DNA of 64,000 nt from Arthrobacter globiformis. Its GTDB lineage: Bacteria > Actinomycetota > Actinomycetes > Actinomycetales > Micrococcaceae. The notes beneath the pieces were generated by a model. It saw only the letters and a program-made list of their open reading frames with translations. It did no database searches and was not told where the DNA came from. The DNA is taken from the NCBI RefSeq assembly GCF_030817195.1, contig NZ_JAUSYZ010000001.1, positions 1,860,001-1,924,000 of the forward strand, given 5' to 3'. The translations under genes were made by a program, and so were the position numbers. This document shows, piece after piece, positions 7,575 to 15,517 of the stretch (the stretch's first letter is position 1; every line of letters starts with the position of its first letter).

Positions 7575-9059
7575 TTGGAAACCATTCCGCATTTCATCAA
7601 CGGCAGCCGCGTCAGCGACGCCGAACGTTTCGGTCCCGTCTTTAACCCCGCCACCGGGGAACAGGAGAAGCAGGTGGCGCTCGCCTCGGCGTCGCGGACT
7701 GAAGAGGCGATCGCCGCCGCCCGCGCCGCACTGCCGGCGTGGCGGGCCACCAGCCTGGCCAAGCGCACCAACATCTTCTTCCGGGTCCGCGAAATCCTGA
7801 ACCAGCGCAAGCCCGAGCTCGCGGCCATTCTCACCAGCGAGCACGGGAAGGTCCTCTCCGACGCCGAAGGGGAGATCTCCCGCGGCCTGGAGAACATCGA
7901 GTTCGCCACCGGCCTGTCCCACATGCTCAAGGGGGAGCGCTCGGAGCAGGTCTCCAGCGGCATCGACGTCCACTCCGTGCGCCAGCCGGTGGGCGTGGTG
8001 GCCTGCATTACCCCGTTCAATTTCCCGGCCATGGTGCCGCTGTGGATGATCGGCAGCGCCCTGGCGTGCGGCAACACCGTGCTGCTGAAGCCCAGCGAGA
8101 AGGATCCCTCGGCCGCCATCTTCATCGCCGAGGCCTTCGCCGAGGCGGGGCTGCCCGCCGGCGTGCTGAACGTGGTCCAGGGGGACAAGGAAGCCGTCGA
8201 CGTCCTGCTCGAGCACCCCGATGTGAAAGCGGTGAGCTTCGTCGGCTCCACGCCCATCGCGCAGTCGATCTACAAGCGGGCGGCCGACCACGGCAAGCGC
8301 GTCCAGGCTCTGGGCGGGGCGAAGAACCACATGGTGGTGCTGCCCGACGCCGACCTGGACATGGCCGCCGACGCTGCGGTTTCCGCTGCCTACGGTTCGG
8401 CGGGCGAACGCTGCATGGCCGTCAGCGTCCTCGTCGCAGTGGGCAACATCGCGGACGACCTGGTGCAGGCGATCTCCAGCCGTATGGCGGGCCTCAAGAT
8501 TGGTGCAGGAACCGATCCGGCCTCCCAGATGGGTCCGCTGATCACCGCGGAGCACCGGGACCGGGTGGCCTCCTACGTTGCGGGAGCGGAAAACGAAGGC
8601 GCCACGGTCGTCGTTGACGGGCGCTCGCAGCAGTTCGATTCGAACGGCTTCTTCATCGGCGTCAGCCTGGTTGACCACGTGAAGCCCGGCATGAGGGTGT
8701 ACGACGACGAGATCTTCGGCCCGGTCCTGTCGGTGGTCCGCGTCGACACCTACAGCGACGCCGTCCGGCTGGTCAACGAGAACGAGTTCGGCAACGGCAC
8801 CGCCATCTTCACCCGCGACGGCGGCGCAGCCCGGCAGTTCGAGTTCGACGTCGATGCCGGCATGGTGGGCGTCAACGTTCCCATCCCCGTCCCGGTGGGC
8901 ACGTTCTCGTTCGGCGGCTGGAAGAACTCGCTGTTCGGCGACACCCACATGTACGGCCCGGACAGCATCCGGTTCTACACCCGGGGCAAAGTGGTCACCA
9001 CGCGCTGGCCTGACCCGTCCACCTCGGTGATCGACCTCGGCTTCCCGCAGATCGACTAA
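7575..9059 (+). CDS. mmsA: CoA-acylating methylmalonate-semialdehyde dehydrogenase
   Basis: 494-residue aldehyde dehydrogenase that converts methylmalonate semialdehyde, NAD+ and CoA to propionyl-CoA and CO2; it also handles malonate semialdehyde. The catalytic Cys is in SAGERCMAVSVLVAVG, the family signature that sets MMSDH apart from other aldehyde dehydrogenases. The coenzyme segment ITPFNFPAMVPLWM and the C-terminal PVPVGTFSFGGWKNSLFG also fit. TTG 7575 is the likely start: it gives the usual METIPHFINGSRV N-terminus and follows an AAAAGAGA element; no suitable ATG or GTG lies nearby. It is the last gene before a strong terminator. Confidence 0.92.
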   Translation: METIPHFINGSRVSDAERFGPVFNPATGEQEKQVALASASRTEEAIAAARAALPAWRATSLAKRTNIFFRVREILNQRKPELAAILTSEHGKVLSDAEGEISRGLENIEFATGLSHMLKGERSEQVSSGIDVHSVRQPVGVVACITPFNFPAMVPLWMIGSALACGNTVLLKPSEKDPSAAIFIAEAFAEAGLPAGVLNVVQGDKEAVDVLLEHPDVKAVSFVGSTPIAQSIYKRAADHGKRVQALGGAKNHMVVLPDADLDMAADAAVSAAYGSAGERCMAVSVLVAVGNIADDLVQAISSRMAGLKIGAGTDPASQMGPLITAEHRDRVASYVAGAENEGATVVVDGRSQQFDSNGFFIGVSLVDHVKPGMRVYDDEIFGPVLSVVRVDTYSDAVRLVNENEFGNGTAIFTRDGGAARQFEFDVDAGMVGVNVPIPVPVGTFSFGGWKNSLFGDTHMYGPDSIRFYTRGKVVTTRWPDPSTSVIDLGFPQID

Positions 9060-9119
9060 ACTCGAAACTCGGTTTACATCAAAACTTGAGTTTGGGCCGG
9101 TCACGACCGGCCTGTGTCT

Positions 9120-9168
9120 CAGCCCGCGTCCCGCAGCCACAAGCAGCGGGCCGCGGGCTGTACCTTTT
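9120..9168 (+). terminator. Rho-independent terminator after mmsA
   Basis: A 9-bp outer stem (9120-9128 with 9152-9160) encloses an inner CCCGC/GCGGG stem and is followed by TACCTTTTT. A smaller 7-bp hairpin lies just before it at 9095-9112. Confidence 0.75.
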
Positions 9169-9222
9169 TCGGGTCCAGGCCGTTGCCGTTAGATTGTCAG
9201 TGGCCCGTGAAATGCTTCGGGT

Positions 9223-10815
9223 ATGGAAAGCAGTGCAGCTGTGGAGACGGTGGAGGCCATTGACGCCTCCGTCTCTGCGCTGGCTGTTTTGGTCCGCCGC
9301 GGAATGGGAAGCGGGGCTGTCCGCGGGGCAGGCAGCCCGGACCGGGGCGGTGCTGATGTGTTGCGGGACCGGGCGGACGCCTGCCTGGACGCGCTGGCCG
9401 AGTTGGCCAAATTGGAAGCGCGGATGGCGGCCCTGAAGGTGCACGTCGTCGCCGGTTACGTCGACGTTGAGAAGGCGATGACGCCGCCGGGCGCGTCCGC
9501 GCGGGACCGCACCGTCAGGGAGATGGCCGTGAACGCGGAGGTCGCGTGTGCCCTGACCATCAGCGAACGCGCTGCCGGCGCGCTTCTGTTCGAGGCCGGT
9601 ACCCTGACCACGGACCTGCCGTTTACCTTGTCTGCGCTGCAGGCCGGAACCGTGGCTTGGCAGCACGCCCGGATCATGGTCGACGAAGCCGTAAACCTTG
9701 ACCCGGCCGGGGCTGCGGCGTTGGAGGCACATTTCCTGGACCCGGACGCGCCGGATCCCGCGCGCGGCTGCCGGGCCGGTGAGCTCGTCCCGTGCCGGTT
9801 CCGGGCGAAAGTCCGTACCTGGCGGGAGCGGCACCACCCGGTCAGCATCGAAACGCGCCACACCCGCAGTGCGGCAGACCGGCGGGTGGAGTACGCCCCG
9901 GACCGGGACGGGATGGCCTGGCTCTCGGCCTACCTGCCCGCCGCGCAGGCGGCCGGGATATGGGACCGTATCACCACCGGCGCCCGGGCAGTGCAGGGGC
10001 CGGGCGAGGCCAGGACCCTCACCCAGCTCCGTGCCGACATCGCCTCGTCCTGGCTCCTGACCGCAGGGCTCGAATCCGCACCCGCCAGCACGGGCGACGT
10101 GCCCTCGCCCGTGGCCCAGGTCCTGGTCACCGTTCCGGCGCTCTCTCTGCTTGGCCTGACCGAGGAGCCGGCCATGCTCGACGGCTATGGGCCGATCCCG
10201 CCCTCAATGGCCCGTGCGCTCGTCGCGGACGGGGCGCCATCGTTCCGGAGGGTGCTCACTGACCCCCGCGACGGCGCACCCCTGGAGATCGGACGGACCA
10301 GCTACCGCATCCCCAAAGCGCTGAGGCAATGGCTCCGGCTCAGGGATGCCAAATGCACGTTCCCGGGATGCAACAACCACAGCCTGGACAACGACGCGGA
10401 CCACCTCCTGGCCTGGGCCCGCGGCGGGCCCACCGGGATCAGCAACCTCGGCCAGCCATGCCCCAAGCATCACCGCCTCAAACACAACTCCGCCTGGACA
10501 CCCACCGCCGCCAGCGCCAACGACCCACCCGTATGGACCTCACCCACCGGCCGCCGCTACGCCAGCGAACAACCCGACTGGGAACCACCCCACTGGCCAC
10601 CACACATCCAGCCCATCTTTGGCGACCTCGACCCACCCGGCGGACTCGACCCCGGCACGCCTGAAAACCCTGGAATACCCCGCCGCACCTGCCACTCCAC
10701 CGCACCGCCACACGCGGCCCCGACTACAGCCACACGCCTTGGCCGCAAGCGGGAACTGCTTGAGCGCGCCAAATCCCCAAAGCAGGCGCCCCATCGGGGC
10801 CCGCTTGTCGCGTAG
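9223..10815 (+). CDS. DUF222 / HNH endonuclease-domain protein
   Basis: 530-residue protein with an N-terminal DUF222 region (about residues 30-330) and a C-terminal HNH nuclease motif near residue 380 (CTFPGCNNHSLDNDADHLLAWARGG, with PKHHRLKH after it). This is the 13E12-repeat-like family, present in many copies in mycobacteria and Arthrobacter; its job is unsettled and members are often recent duplicates. The last 400 bases shift to C- and A-rich codons (Pro, Thr, Ser, His), unlike the first part. Start ATG 9223 lacks a clear ribosome-binding site. It stands alone behind the mmsA terminator. Confidence 0.85.
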   Translation: MESSAAVETVEAIDASVSALAVLVRRGMGSGAVRGAGSPDRGGADVLRDRADACLDALAELAKLEARMAALKVHVVAGYVDVEKAMTPPGASARDRTVREMAVNAEVACALTISERAAGALLFEAGTLTTDLPFTLSALQAGTVAWQHARIMVDEAVNLDPAGAAALEAHFLDPDAPDPARGCRAGELVPCRFRAKVRTWRERHHPVSIETRHTRSAADRRVEYAPDRDGMAWLSAYLPAAQAAGIWDRITTGARAVQGPGEARTLTQLRADIASSWLLTAGLESAPASTGDVPSPVAQVLVTVPALSLLGLTEEPAMLDGYGPIPPSMARALVADGAPSFRRVLTDPRDGAPLEIGRTSYRIPKALRQWLRLRDAKCTFPGCNNHSLDNDADHLLAWARGGPTGISNLGQPCPKHHRLKHNSAWTPTAASANDPPVWTSPTGRRYASEQPDWEPPHWPPHIQPIFGDLDPPGGLDPGTPENPGIPRRTCHSTAPPHAAPTTATRLGRKRELLERAKSPKQAPHRGPLVA

Positions 10816-10927
10816 GTGGAAATTGGGTGTGAGATGCCGCCTGCGGTCAGCTTGCCCTGCCGACCGGCCGGATGCGTTGAGTGCTGTGCGCCTATCTTCC
10901 GTGCGTGGCGGAACCTATGCTGGCCGC

Positions 10928-11422
10928 ATGCTCCGGCTGCGAACCTTTGCATTTCTCACACTGTTGCTGCCGGCGCTTCTGCCGGTGACGGGATGCGCGA
11001 GGGTTTGCCCGGCAATCGGGTGGAACAACTCCGTCACTGTGGCCCTGGCCGGAGACACCCGCAACGTCGCCTGGGTGCAGCTGTGCACACCGGAAGCGTG
11101 TTCCCGGGCGGCCGAACGCCCCATACCGCAGCCAGTGCTTCCTACCGCGACCGCGACACCGACCGGCGCCAACGGTCTCGGTTTCCCTCCAGGTGGTGGT
11201 CCGGCCGTTCACCGCATCGTGGTCGAGAAGGTCGGCGCGGCCACCTGGCGTTTTAGCTTCGACATGGACTCTCCCGGATCAGCGACGGTACGGGCTCTGG
11301 ACGCCGTGGGCGGGACCCTCGCGGAAGAAAAGGTGCCATTGAACTGGCAACGGATCGGTGGCACGGCCGAATGCGGCGGACCCTCGACGGCAGCACCTGT
11401 GACCCTGGCGGTCAACCCGTAG
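10928..11422 (+). CDS. Predicted lipoprotein, unknown function
   Basis: 164-residue protein with a lipoprotein signal: MLRLRTF, a hydrophobic stretch, then the lipobox LPVTGC with Cys at residue 23. The mature part begins with RVCPAIGWNNSVTVALAG and holds further cysteines (QLCTPEAC, AECGG) that could form disulfides outside the membrane, then two beta-rich segments. I do not recognise the family. The ATG is chosen because it starts exactly at a signal peptide, whereas the longer open frame upstream is the out-of-frame shadow of the DUF222 gene. It ends 21 bases before the IS target duplication and is intact. Confidence 0.72.
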   Translation: MLRLRTFAFLTLLLPALLPVTGCARVCPAIGWNNSVTVALAGDTRNVAWVQLCTPEACSRAAERPIPQPVLPTATATPTGANGLGFPPGGGPAVHRIVVEKVGAATWRFSFDMDSPGSATVRALDAVGGTLAEEKVPLNWQRIGGTAECGGPSTAAPVTLAVNP

Positions 11423-11442
11423 CCTAAAGCGGCGGCCGGCTG

Positions 11443-11448
11443 CCTAGC
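11443..11448. repeat. Left target-site duplication of the IS
   Basis: CCTAGC directly abuts the left IS end and is repeated at 12522-12527 beside the right end. It fits the NCTAGN 6-bp target consensus reported for Bordetella IS481. It also carries the stop codon of the transposase. Confidence 0.85.
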
Positions 11449-12412
11449 TGTATTGACCTGAGAGGTTGGTGACGCGGCTGGCCGGTGTTTGACCTTTGAG
11501 TGCAGTGTGGGCTCGATGGTGATTGTAGGCGTGGAGCCAGTCGGTGAAAGCTGCGACACGCTCGGCCTCTGAGCGGTAGGGGCGGATGTAAGCCCATTCC
11601 TCCAACATGGTGCGGTTGAATCGTTCGACCTTGCCGTTGGTCTGTGGACGGTAGGGTCGGGTGCGTTTGTGCTTGATGTCCGGTCCCAGGGCCTGAGCGA
11701 AGGCCCGGGACCGGTAGCAGTTCCCGTTGTCGGTCAGGACGCGCTGGACCGTGATCCCTTGGGCCTGTAACCAGGCGTTGGCGCGCTGCCAGAAGGCTGC
11801 TGCTGTTTCCTTTGTTTCGTCCGTAAGGATCTCGGTGTAGGCCAGGCGGGAATGGTCATCGACGGCGTTATGGAGATAGTGGTAGCCGGGCCTGCGGTTG
11901 GCCGTGGTGCCGGTCTTGTTCTTCCAACCAGCGATCCTGCCCAGGACCCGGTGTCCGCCGCCGGCCGGGATCCGGCCGAGTTTCTTGATGTCGACATGGA
12001 CCAGGTCCCCGGGCTTGTCGTGTTCGTAGCGGCGGATCACCCGCCCGGTGCCACGATCGAGCCAGGCCAGTTTCGCCAGCCGGTAACGGGACAGGACGCG
12101 GTGCACGGTGGACGGGTGGATGCCCAGCAGATAGCCGATCCTGGCAGGCCCCCACCGGCGGTTCACGCGTAGACCGATGATCCGCCGCTCCGTGCGCGTT
12201 GCCGTCCGCCGGGGCGAATAATGCGGGCGGCTGGATCGGTCCAGCATCCCATCCGGACCGTGCTCGCGGTAGCGCTGAGCCCAACGCGCAGCAGTTGGCA
12301 CCGAGACCTGAAACCGCTCCGCGGCCCGGCGCAGACTCCAGCACTGCTCAACGACACATTGCGCGAGATGAAGCCGGCCACGAGGCGTCAGAAGAGCGTT
12401 AGGGTGGGACAT
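11444..12412 (-). CDS. IS481-family DDE transposase
   Basis: 322-residue transposase with an N-terminal helix-turn-helix (residues 15-55, WSLRRAAERFQVSVPTAARW), a second HTH-like part around 85-110 (WGPARIGYLLGIHPSTVHRV), and an rve-type catalytic core. The catalytic triad is D141 (LVHVDIKKLG), D228 (LTDNGNCY) and E263 (NGKVERFN), with the expected 35-residue D-to-E distance. The frame is intact. The stop TAG (11444-11446) and two bases of the last Ser codon lie outside the element in the target duplication, so the protein end depends on the insertion site. GGAGG precedes the ATG by 5 bases but lies in a stem. Confidence 0.93.
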   Translation of the reverse strand: MSHPNALLTPRGRLHLAQCVVEQCWSLRRAAERFQVSVPTAARWAQRYREHGPDGMLDRSSRPHYSPRRTATRTERRIIGLRVNRRWGPARIGYLLGIHPSTVHRVLSRYRLAKLAWLDRGTGRVIRRYEHDKPGDLVHVDIKKLGRIPAGGGHRVLGRIAGWKNKTGTTANRRPGYHYLHNAVDDHSRLAYTEILTDETKETAAAFWQRANAWLQAQGITVQRVLTDNGNCYRSRAFAQALGPDIKHKRTRPYRPQTNGKVERFNRTMLEEWAYIRPYRSEAERVAAFTDWLHAYNHHRAHTALKGQTPASRVTNLSGQYS

Positions 12413-12521
12413 GAAGACCTCCGTGCGTGGAATTGGACTCTAGACAAGCCCCACTCCACCCGGAGGTCTTCTTCATGTCACCAAACCACGCCGAGCGTCA
12501 CTAACGTCCGTGATCAATACA
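11449..12521 (-). mobile_element. Complete IS481-family insertion sequence
   Basis: 1073-bp element. Its ends are imperfect inverted repeats: the left end begins TGTATTGA and the right end finishes TCAATACA, and identity resumes with GTGACGC about 20 bases inward on both sides. It is flanked by the 6-bp direct repeat CCTAGC and carries a single intact transposase gene on the minus strand. The intact ORF, paired ends and undiverged duplication indicate a recent, possibly active insertion. It sits exactly on the stop codon of the SHOCT gene. Confidence 0.9.
12408..12479 (-). promoter_or_regulatory. Hairpin sequestering transposase RBS and start
   Basis: In minus-strand RNA an upstream arm (12479-12461) pairs over 16 bases, with a 3-base bulge, with 12423-12408. 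The second arm contains the GGAGG and the ATG of the transposase. Transcripts entering from the SHOCT gene would carry both arms and fold. RNA started inside the 37-base loop, where a TAGAGT -10-like element sits, would lack the first arm. This matches the known insertion-sequence tactic of blocking translation from read-through RNA (inference). Confidence 0.6.
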
Positions 12522-12527
12522 CCTAGC
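12522..12527. repeat. Right target-site duplication of the IS
   Basis: CCTAGC, identical to 11443-11448. The complement of bases 12523-12525 is the TAG stop of the SHOCT-domain gene, so the insertion left that gene complete. Confidence 0.85.
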
Positions 12528-13185
12528 CGTTCATGATGTCGTTGCGCCGGGCCATGTACTCCTCCATGGAGATCTGGCCGTCGCTGTACTGCTGGTCCAG
12601 TTCGGCCAGCTTCCGCGCCCGGAAACCCTGCGGAGCCGACGGCGGCGGGGGAGTCGAGGGCGCCGGGCCAGTGGCAGGGGCCGGGTTCTGTTGCGGCTGG
12701 GGCGGGTTGGCCCGGTATTCCGGGCTGTCCTCGTAGGGCACCGGACCCTGCTGCCAGGACGGTGCACCTGGGCCGCCGGGACCGGTCTGGTTGGGGTATG
12801 GCTGATTCGGATATGACTGGTCCGGATACGGCTGGTTCGGGCCGGGCTGGGGGTATGGCGGGTACTGCTGACCCGGGTAGGGCTGGTTCAGGGGCGGAAG
12901 CTCCTCCTGGCCACCGCGCTGCGGAAACCCCAATCCACCACTGAAGTAGTCCTGCTGCGTGTAGCCGTCCCGGGGCCGGTTGTCCGGACGGCCCTGGAAT
13001 GGGCCTCCGAGCGGGCTGCCAGGCTGGTTGCCGAACTGGTCGTCTCCCGGGTTGGGAAACTGGCCGGGGTACTGTCCGGGCAGGCCTGGCCCCTGGTTCC
13101 GCTGTTGGACCGACCGCCGGTACATCCGCATGCCCATGGGAACCAGGACGGCCAGAATGATGATCCAGAAAAACAAGTCGAACAC
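12523..13185 (-). CDS. SHOCT-domain single-pass membrane protein
   Basis: 220-residue protein: one N-terminal membrane helix (FDLFFWIIILAVLVPMGM), a basic stretch (RMYRRSVQQR), a long Pro/Gln/Gly/Tyr-rich disordered region (about residues 30-150) with loose PYPNQ/PYPGQ repeats, and a C-terminal SHOCT motif (KLAELDQQYSDGQISMEEY). SHOCT is a short helical module found at protein ends and thought to mediate oligomer or nucleic-acid contacts. Function is otherwise unknown. The IS has inserted at its stop codon; the TAG is kept by the target duplication, but its natural 3' untranslated region and terminator are now displaced by the IS. Confidence 0.8.
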   Translation of the reverse strand: MFDLFFWIIILAVLVPMGMRMYRRSVQQRNQGPGLPGQYPGQFPNPGDDQFGNQPGSPLGGPFQGRPDNRPRDGYTQQDYFSGGLGFPQRGGQEELPPLNQPYPGQQYPPYPQPGPNQPYPDQSYPNQPYPNQTGPGGPGAPSWQQGPVPYEDSPEYRANPPQPQQNPAPATGPAPSTPPPPSAPQGFRARKLAELDQQYSDGQISMEEYMARRNDIMNG

Positions 13186-13293
13186 GGTGGGGCCTCTCGG
13201 TGAGTGTCCATTCCAGCTTAGCCCCGCCGGAGAACGCGTCCACGATCCTTATGCCCGGAGCGCACGGCGTCACTGGAAGGGCCGCACTGGACG

Positions 13294-14481
13294 TCAGGTG
13301 CCCGCCGGAACCCGGACTGCCGGCATGCCGAGGAAGTCCCCGTACCTTGCCACTGCCAGCTCCAAGGCATTTTCCAGCTCCTGTCCGAGCGGCCGGGAGA
13401 GCCGGATGTCCAGTTCGCAGCGCTGTGCGGCGGACCCCCGCCGGACCAGAGAATGCCGCCAGGAGCCCGCCAGTACCCCGTCGAGCAGGACCACATGCAT
13501 GGGATTGTCGTCAAAGGGATAGGCCGGCGCGGTTCCGCCGAAGTAATGCCGTGAGACCGAATAGCCCATGATGTATTCGTCGTAGCACTGGACCAGATCG
13601 ATCTGCGGCTGGCCATCCCAGGCACCCGCCTGCGCCGCTCCCCCGTTCGGCAATGATTCCCCATCCCGCCCCGGTGCCTCCCCGGCCTCCGGCGGCCGGA
13701 GATAGAACGCGGCGCCGTCGAAGCTGGCGGCAACGATGGCGCCCGGAGCGATTTCGTCCGCCAGTGCCAGCCCCTTGCGCACATCAGTCATCGCGAGTCC
13801 GGACCAGTCCGCGCAGTCCCGGACGGTGGCAGGCCCGCGGCTTCCGAAATACCTCAGTGCCAGGGCCGCCAACGATTCCTCCCGTGAGGGCACGGCCGCC
13901 GGGGCGGCCCCGGCCACGCGCTCATCGAACGCGGCGTAGGTCTGCCGCAGTGCGCCGCCGGGACTGCGGACGGGGGCGCCGCTCACCAGCACCCCGCTGA
14001 TCTCGGCATGCATGATCAGGTATGCGAGGGCGAGTCCCTTGGCCGGGAAGCCCGCACCCTGCAGCCTGGCAGCCAGCTGCTCAGGGGTGAGGTGCACCCC
14101 GCCGGCCACCGCTTCTGCCAGTACGCCGGCGCTCCGGGATGCTGCCGAATCGTCAATCCCGGTCCTGCGGTACGTGCCGCCGTTCGCCTGGTGCAGCCGT
14201 GGCGCGGACAGGGCCCGGAGCCACGGCAGGTCATCGCGGTGCACAAAATGCCAGGTGGGCCGCAGAATGTGGGTCCGGAGGATCCGTCCGTCGGCAACTG
14301 CCTGCTCCACTTCGGCGGCCGTCGCGCCGCTGGTCCGCTGGGCCAGCGACCAGCGCGCATAGGGAAACTCCTGCGCCTGGACCGCGAGCAGGTTTTTCAG
14401 GGCATCCTCCGCCGTGGCGGCCCGCGGCTCCCTCAGCTGCTGCCCGGCCAGCCGGGTCCGCAGCACCTCATGGGGTTCCAT
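13294..14481 (-). CDS. Winged-helix DNA-binding domain protein (HTH_42 / YcaQ-like)
   Basis: 395-residue protein of the winged-helix family typified by HTH_42 proteins. Near the start LLAVQAQEFPYARWSLAQR, then ILRTHILRPTWHFVHRDDLPWL, are the characteristic blocks; LALRYFGSRGPATVRDCADWSG is a second winged-helix segment near residue 215, and HYFGG with VVLLDGVLAGSWRH lies toward the C-terminus. Relatives of this fold include DNA glycosylases of the AlkZ/YcaQ group, which have a QxQ motif; here VQAQ at about residue 34 keeps it, so a role in base or crosslink repair is possible. No partner gene is close. Confidence 0.75.
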   Translation of the reverse strand: MEPHEVLRTRLAGQQLREPRAATAEDALKNLLAVQAQEFPYARWSLAQRTSGATAAEVEQAVADGRILRTHILRPTWHFVHRDDLPWLRALSAPRLHQANGGTYRRTGIDDSAASRSAGVLAEAVAGGVHLTPEQLAARLQGAGFPAKGLALAYLIMHAEISGVLVSGAPVRSPGGALRQTYAAFDERVAGAAPAAVPSREESLAALALRYFGSRGPATVRDCADWSGLAMTDVRKGLALADEIAPGAIVAASFDGAAFYLRPPEAGEAPGRDGESLPNGGAAQAGAWDGQPQIDLVQCYDEYIMGYSVSRHYFGGTAPAYPFDDNPMHVVLLDGVLAGSWRHSLVRRGSAAQRCELDIRLSRPLGQELENALELAVARYGDFLGMPAVRVPAGT

Positions 14482-14550
14482 GCCCGACGCCGCTCCTCAC
14501 CTTTGGCAGTTCAGTCACCAACCAAGCCACTTGCCCCAGCCATGCGCCGG

Positions 14551-15423
14551 CTAATGCCGGACGGGATCACCGAGGCCGAGCGGTCCTTCACCCGAACCCA
14601 ACGGAACACCCGGACCGAACACGGGTCCCGGCATCGGCCGTTTGGGGGCGATGCCGTCGCCGGAGGACCGGTGGCGCAGGCGCCGGATCACCCACGGCAC
14701 AAAGTACTCGCGAGCCCAGACCAGGTCTTCGCTGCGGGCCTCGCGCCAGCTGCGCGGCGGCAGCGGCTTCGGCGCGAGCGGCTCCAGGCTGTGCTGGACG
14801 TTCAGGGCCTCGAGCACCATGGCGGCGATGGTGTGGTGTCCCAGCGGCGAGAAGTGCAGCCGGTCCTCGTTCCACATCTGCGGGTCTTTCAGCTGCCGGA
14901 GCGACCACATGTCGGCGATGATCGCGTCGTGCCGGGCGGCGATGGTGCGGAGGTTTTCGTTGTAGATCGCCACTTTGCTGCGGATCCGGCCCAGGACGGA
15001 GGATCCTGTGTCCGGGCCGTTGAACAGCACCACGGTGGCGCCGCTCGCCGCCAGGGTCTGCACCACCGGGTCGAGCTTTTCGGCCAGGGCGTCCGGGTCG
15101 CCGCCGGGCCGGATGAGGTCGTTGCCGCCGGCGGACAGCGTCACCAGATCGGGCTTGAGGGCCAGGCAGGGCGCCAGCTGTTCGTCGATGATCTGCTGTA
15201 GCAGCCGTCCCCGCACCGCAAGGTTGGCGTAGGCGAAATCCTCATGACCCCGTCCGAGCTCTTCCGCCACCCGGTCCGCCCAGCCGCGGTAGCCGCCCGG
15301 ACTGTTGGGTTCGGGGTCACCGATGCCTTCGGTGAAGGAGTCACCCATGGCCACATACCGGCTCCACGGGTGCCGACCCGCAGGCACCGGGGATTCTTCC
15401 AAGGGCTCTGGGGGTTGCTGCAT
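14551..15423 (-). CDS. SGNH/GDSL hydrolase
   Basis: About 290-residue SGNH-fold esterase/lipase-like enzyme. Block I is VAMGDSFTEGIGD with the nucleophile Ser near residue 29, block III is SAGGNDLIRPGGD, and block V is EDRLHFSPLGHHTIA with Asp and His. No signal peptide is seen, so it is probably cytoplasmic; the substrate is unknown. The start is ATG 15423 (MQQPPEPLEES) or GTG 15441 six codons earlier; neither has a well-placed ribosome-binding site. It is divergent from the alpha/beta hydrolase at 15518. Confidence 0.82.
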   Translation of the reverse strand: MQQPPEPLEESPVPAGRHPWSRYVAMGDSFTEGIGDPEPNSPGGYRGWADRVAEELGRGHEDFAYANLAVRGRLLQQIIDEQLAPCLALKPDLVTLSAGGNDLIRPGGDPDALAEKLDPVVQTLAASGATVVLFNGPDTGSSVLGRIRSKVAIYNENLRTIAARHDAIIADMWSLRQLKDPQMWNEDRLHFSPLGHHTIAAMVLEALNVQHSLEPLAPKPLPPRSWREARSEDLVWAREYFVPWVIRRLRHRSSGDGIAPKRPMPGPVFGPGVPLGSGEGPLGLGDPVRH

Positions 15424-15517
15424 GGGTTCGGTTCCGCTCACCTTCCCATCCTGTACCGGCACCGCCTGGCTACGCCACCGTAGGTTGTTACCAGTGGGTA
15501 ACTGTAAGAATGGAGCC

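Noticed and set aside
7548..9140. Long minus-strand frame opposite mmsA
   Set aside because: Composition (Gly, Asp, Val, His, Arg runs) is typical of an antisense shadow, and mmsA is certain.
10346..10927. Extending the lipoprotein gene upstream into the DUF222 gene
   Set aside because: The extension is the +1 frame of the DUF222 gene, rich in Pro/Thr/His; the signal peptide begins at 10928.
9223..12527. DUF222/HNH gene plus IS as a composite mobile island
   Set aside because: Only one IS copy exists here and the 6-bp duplication bounds the IS alone.
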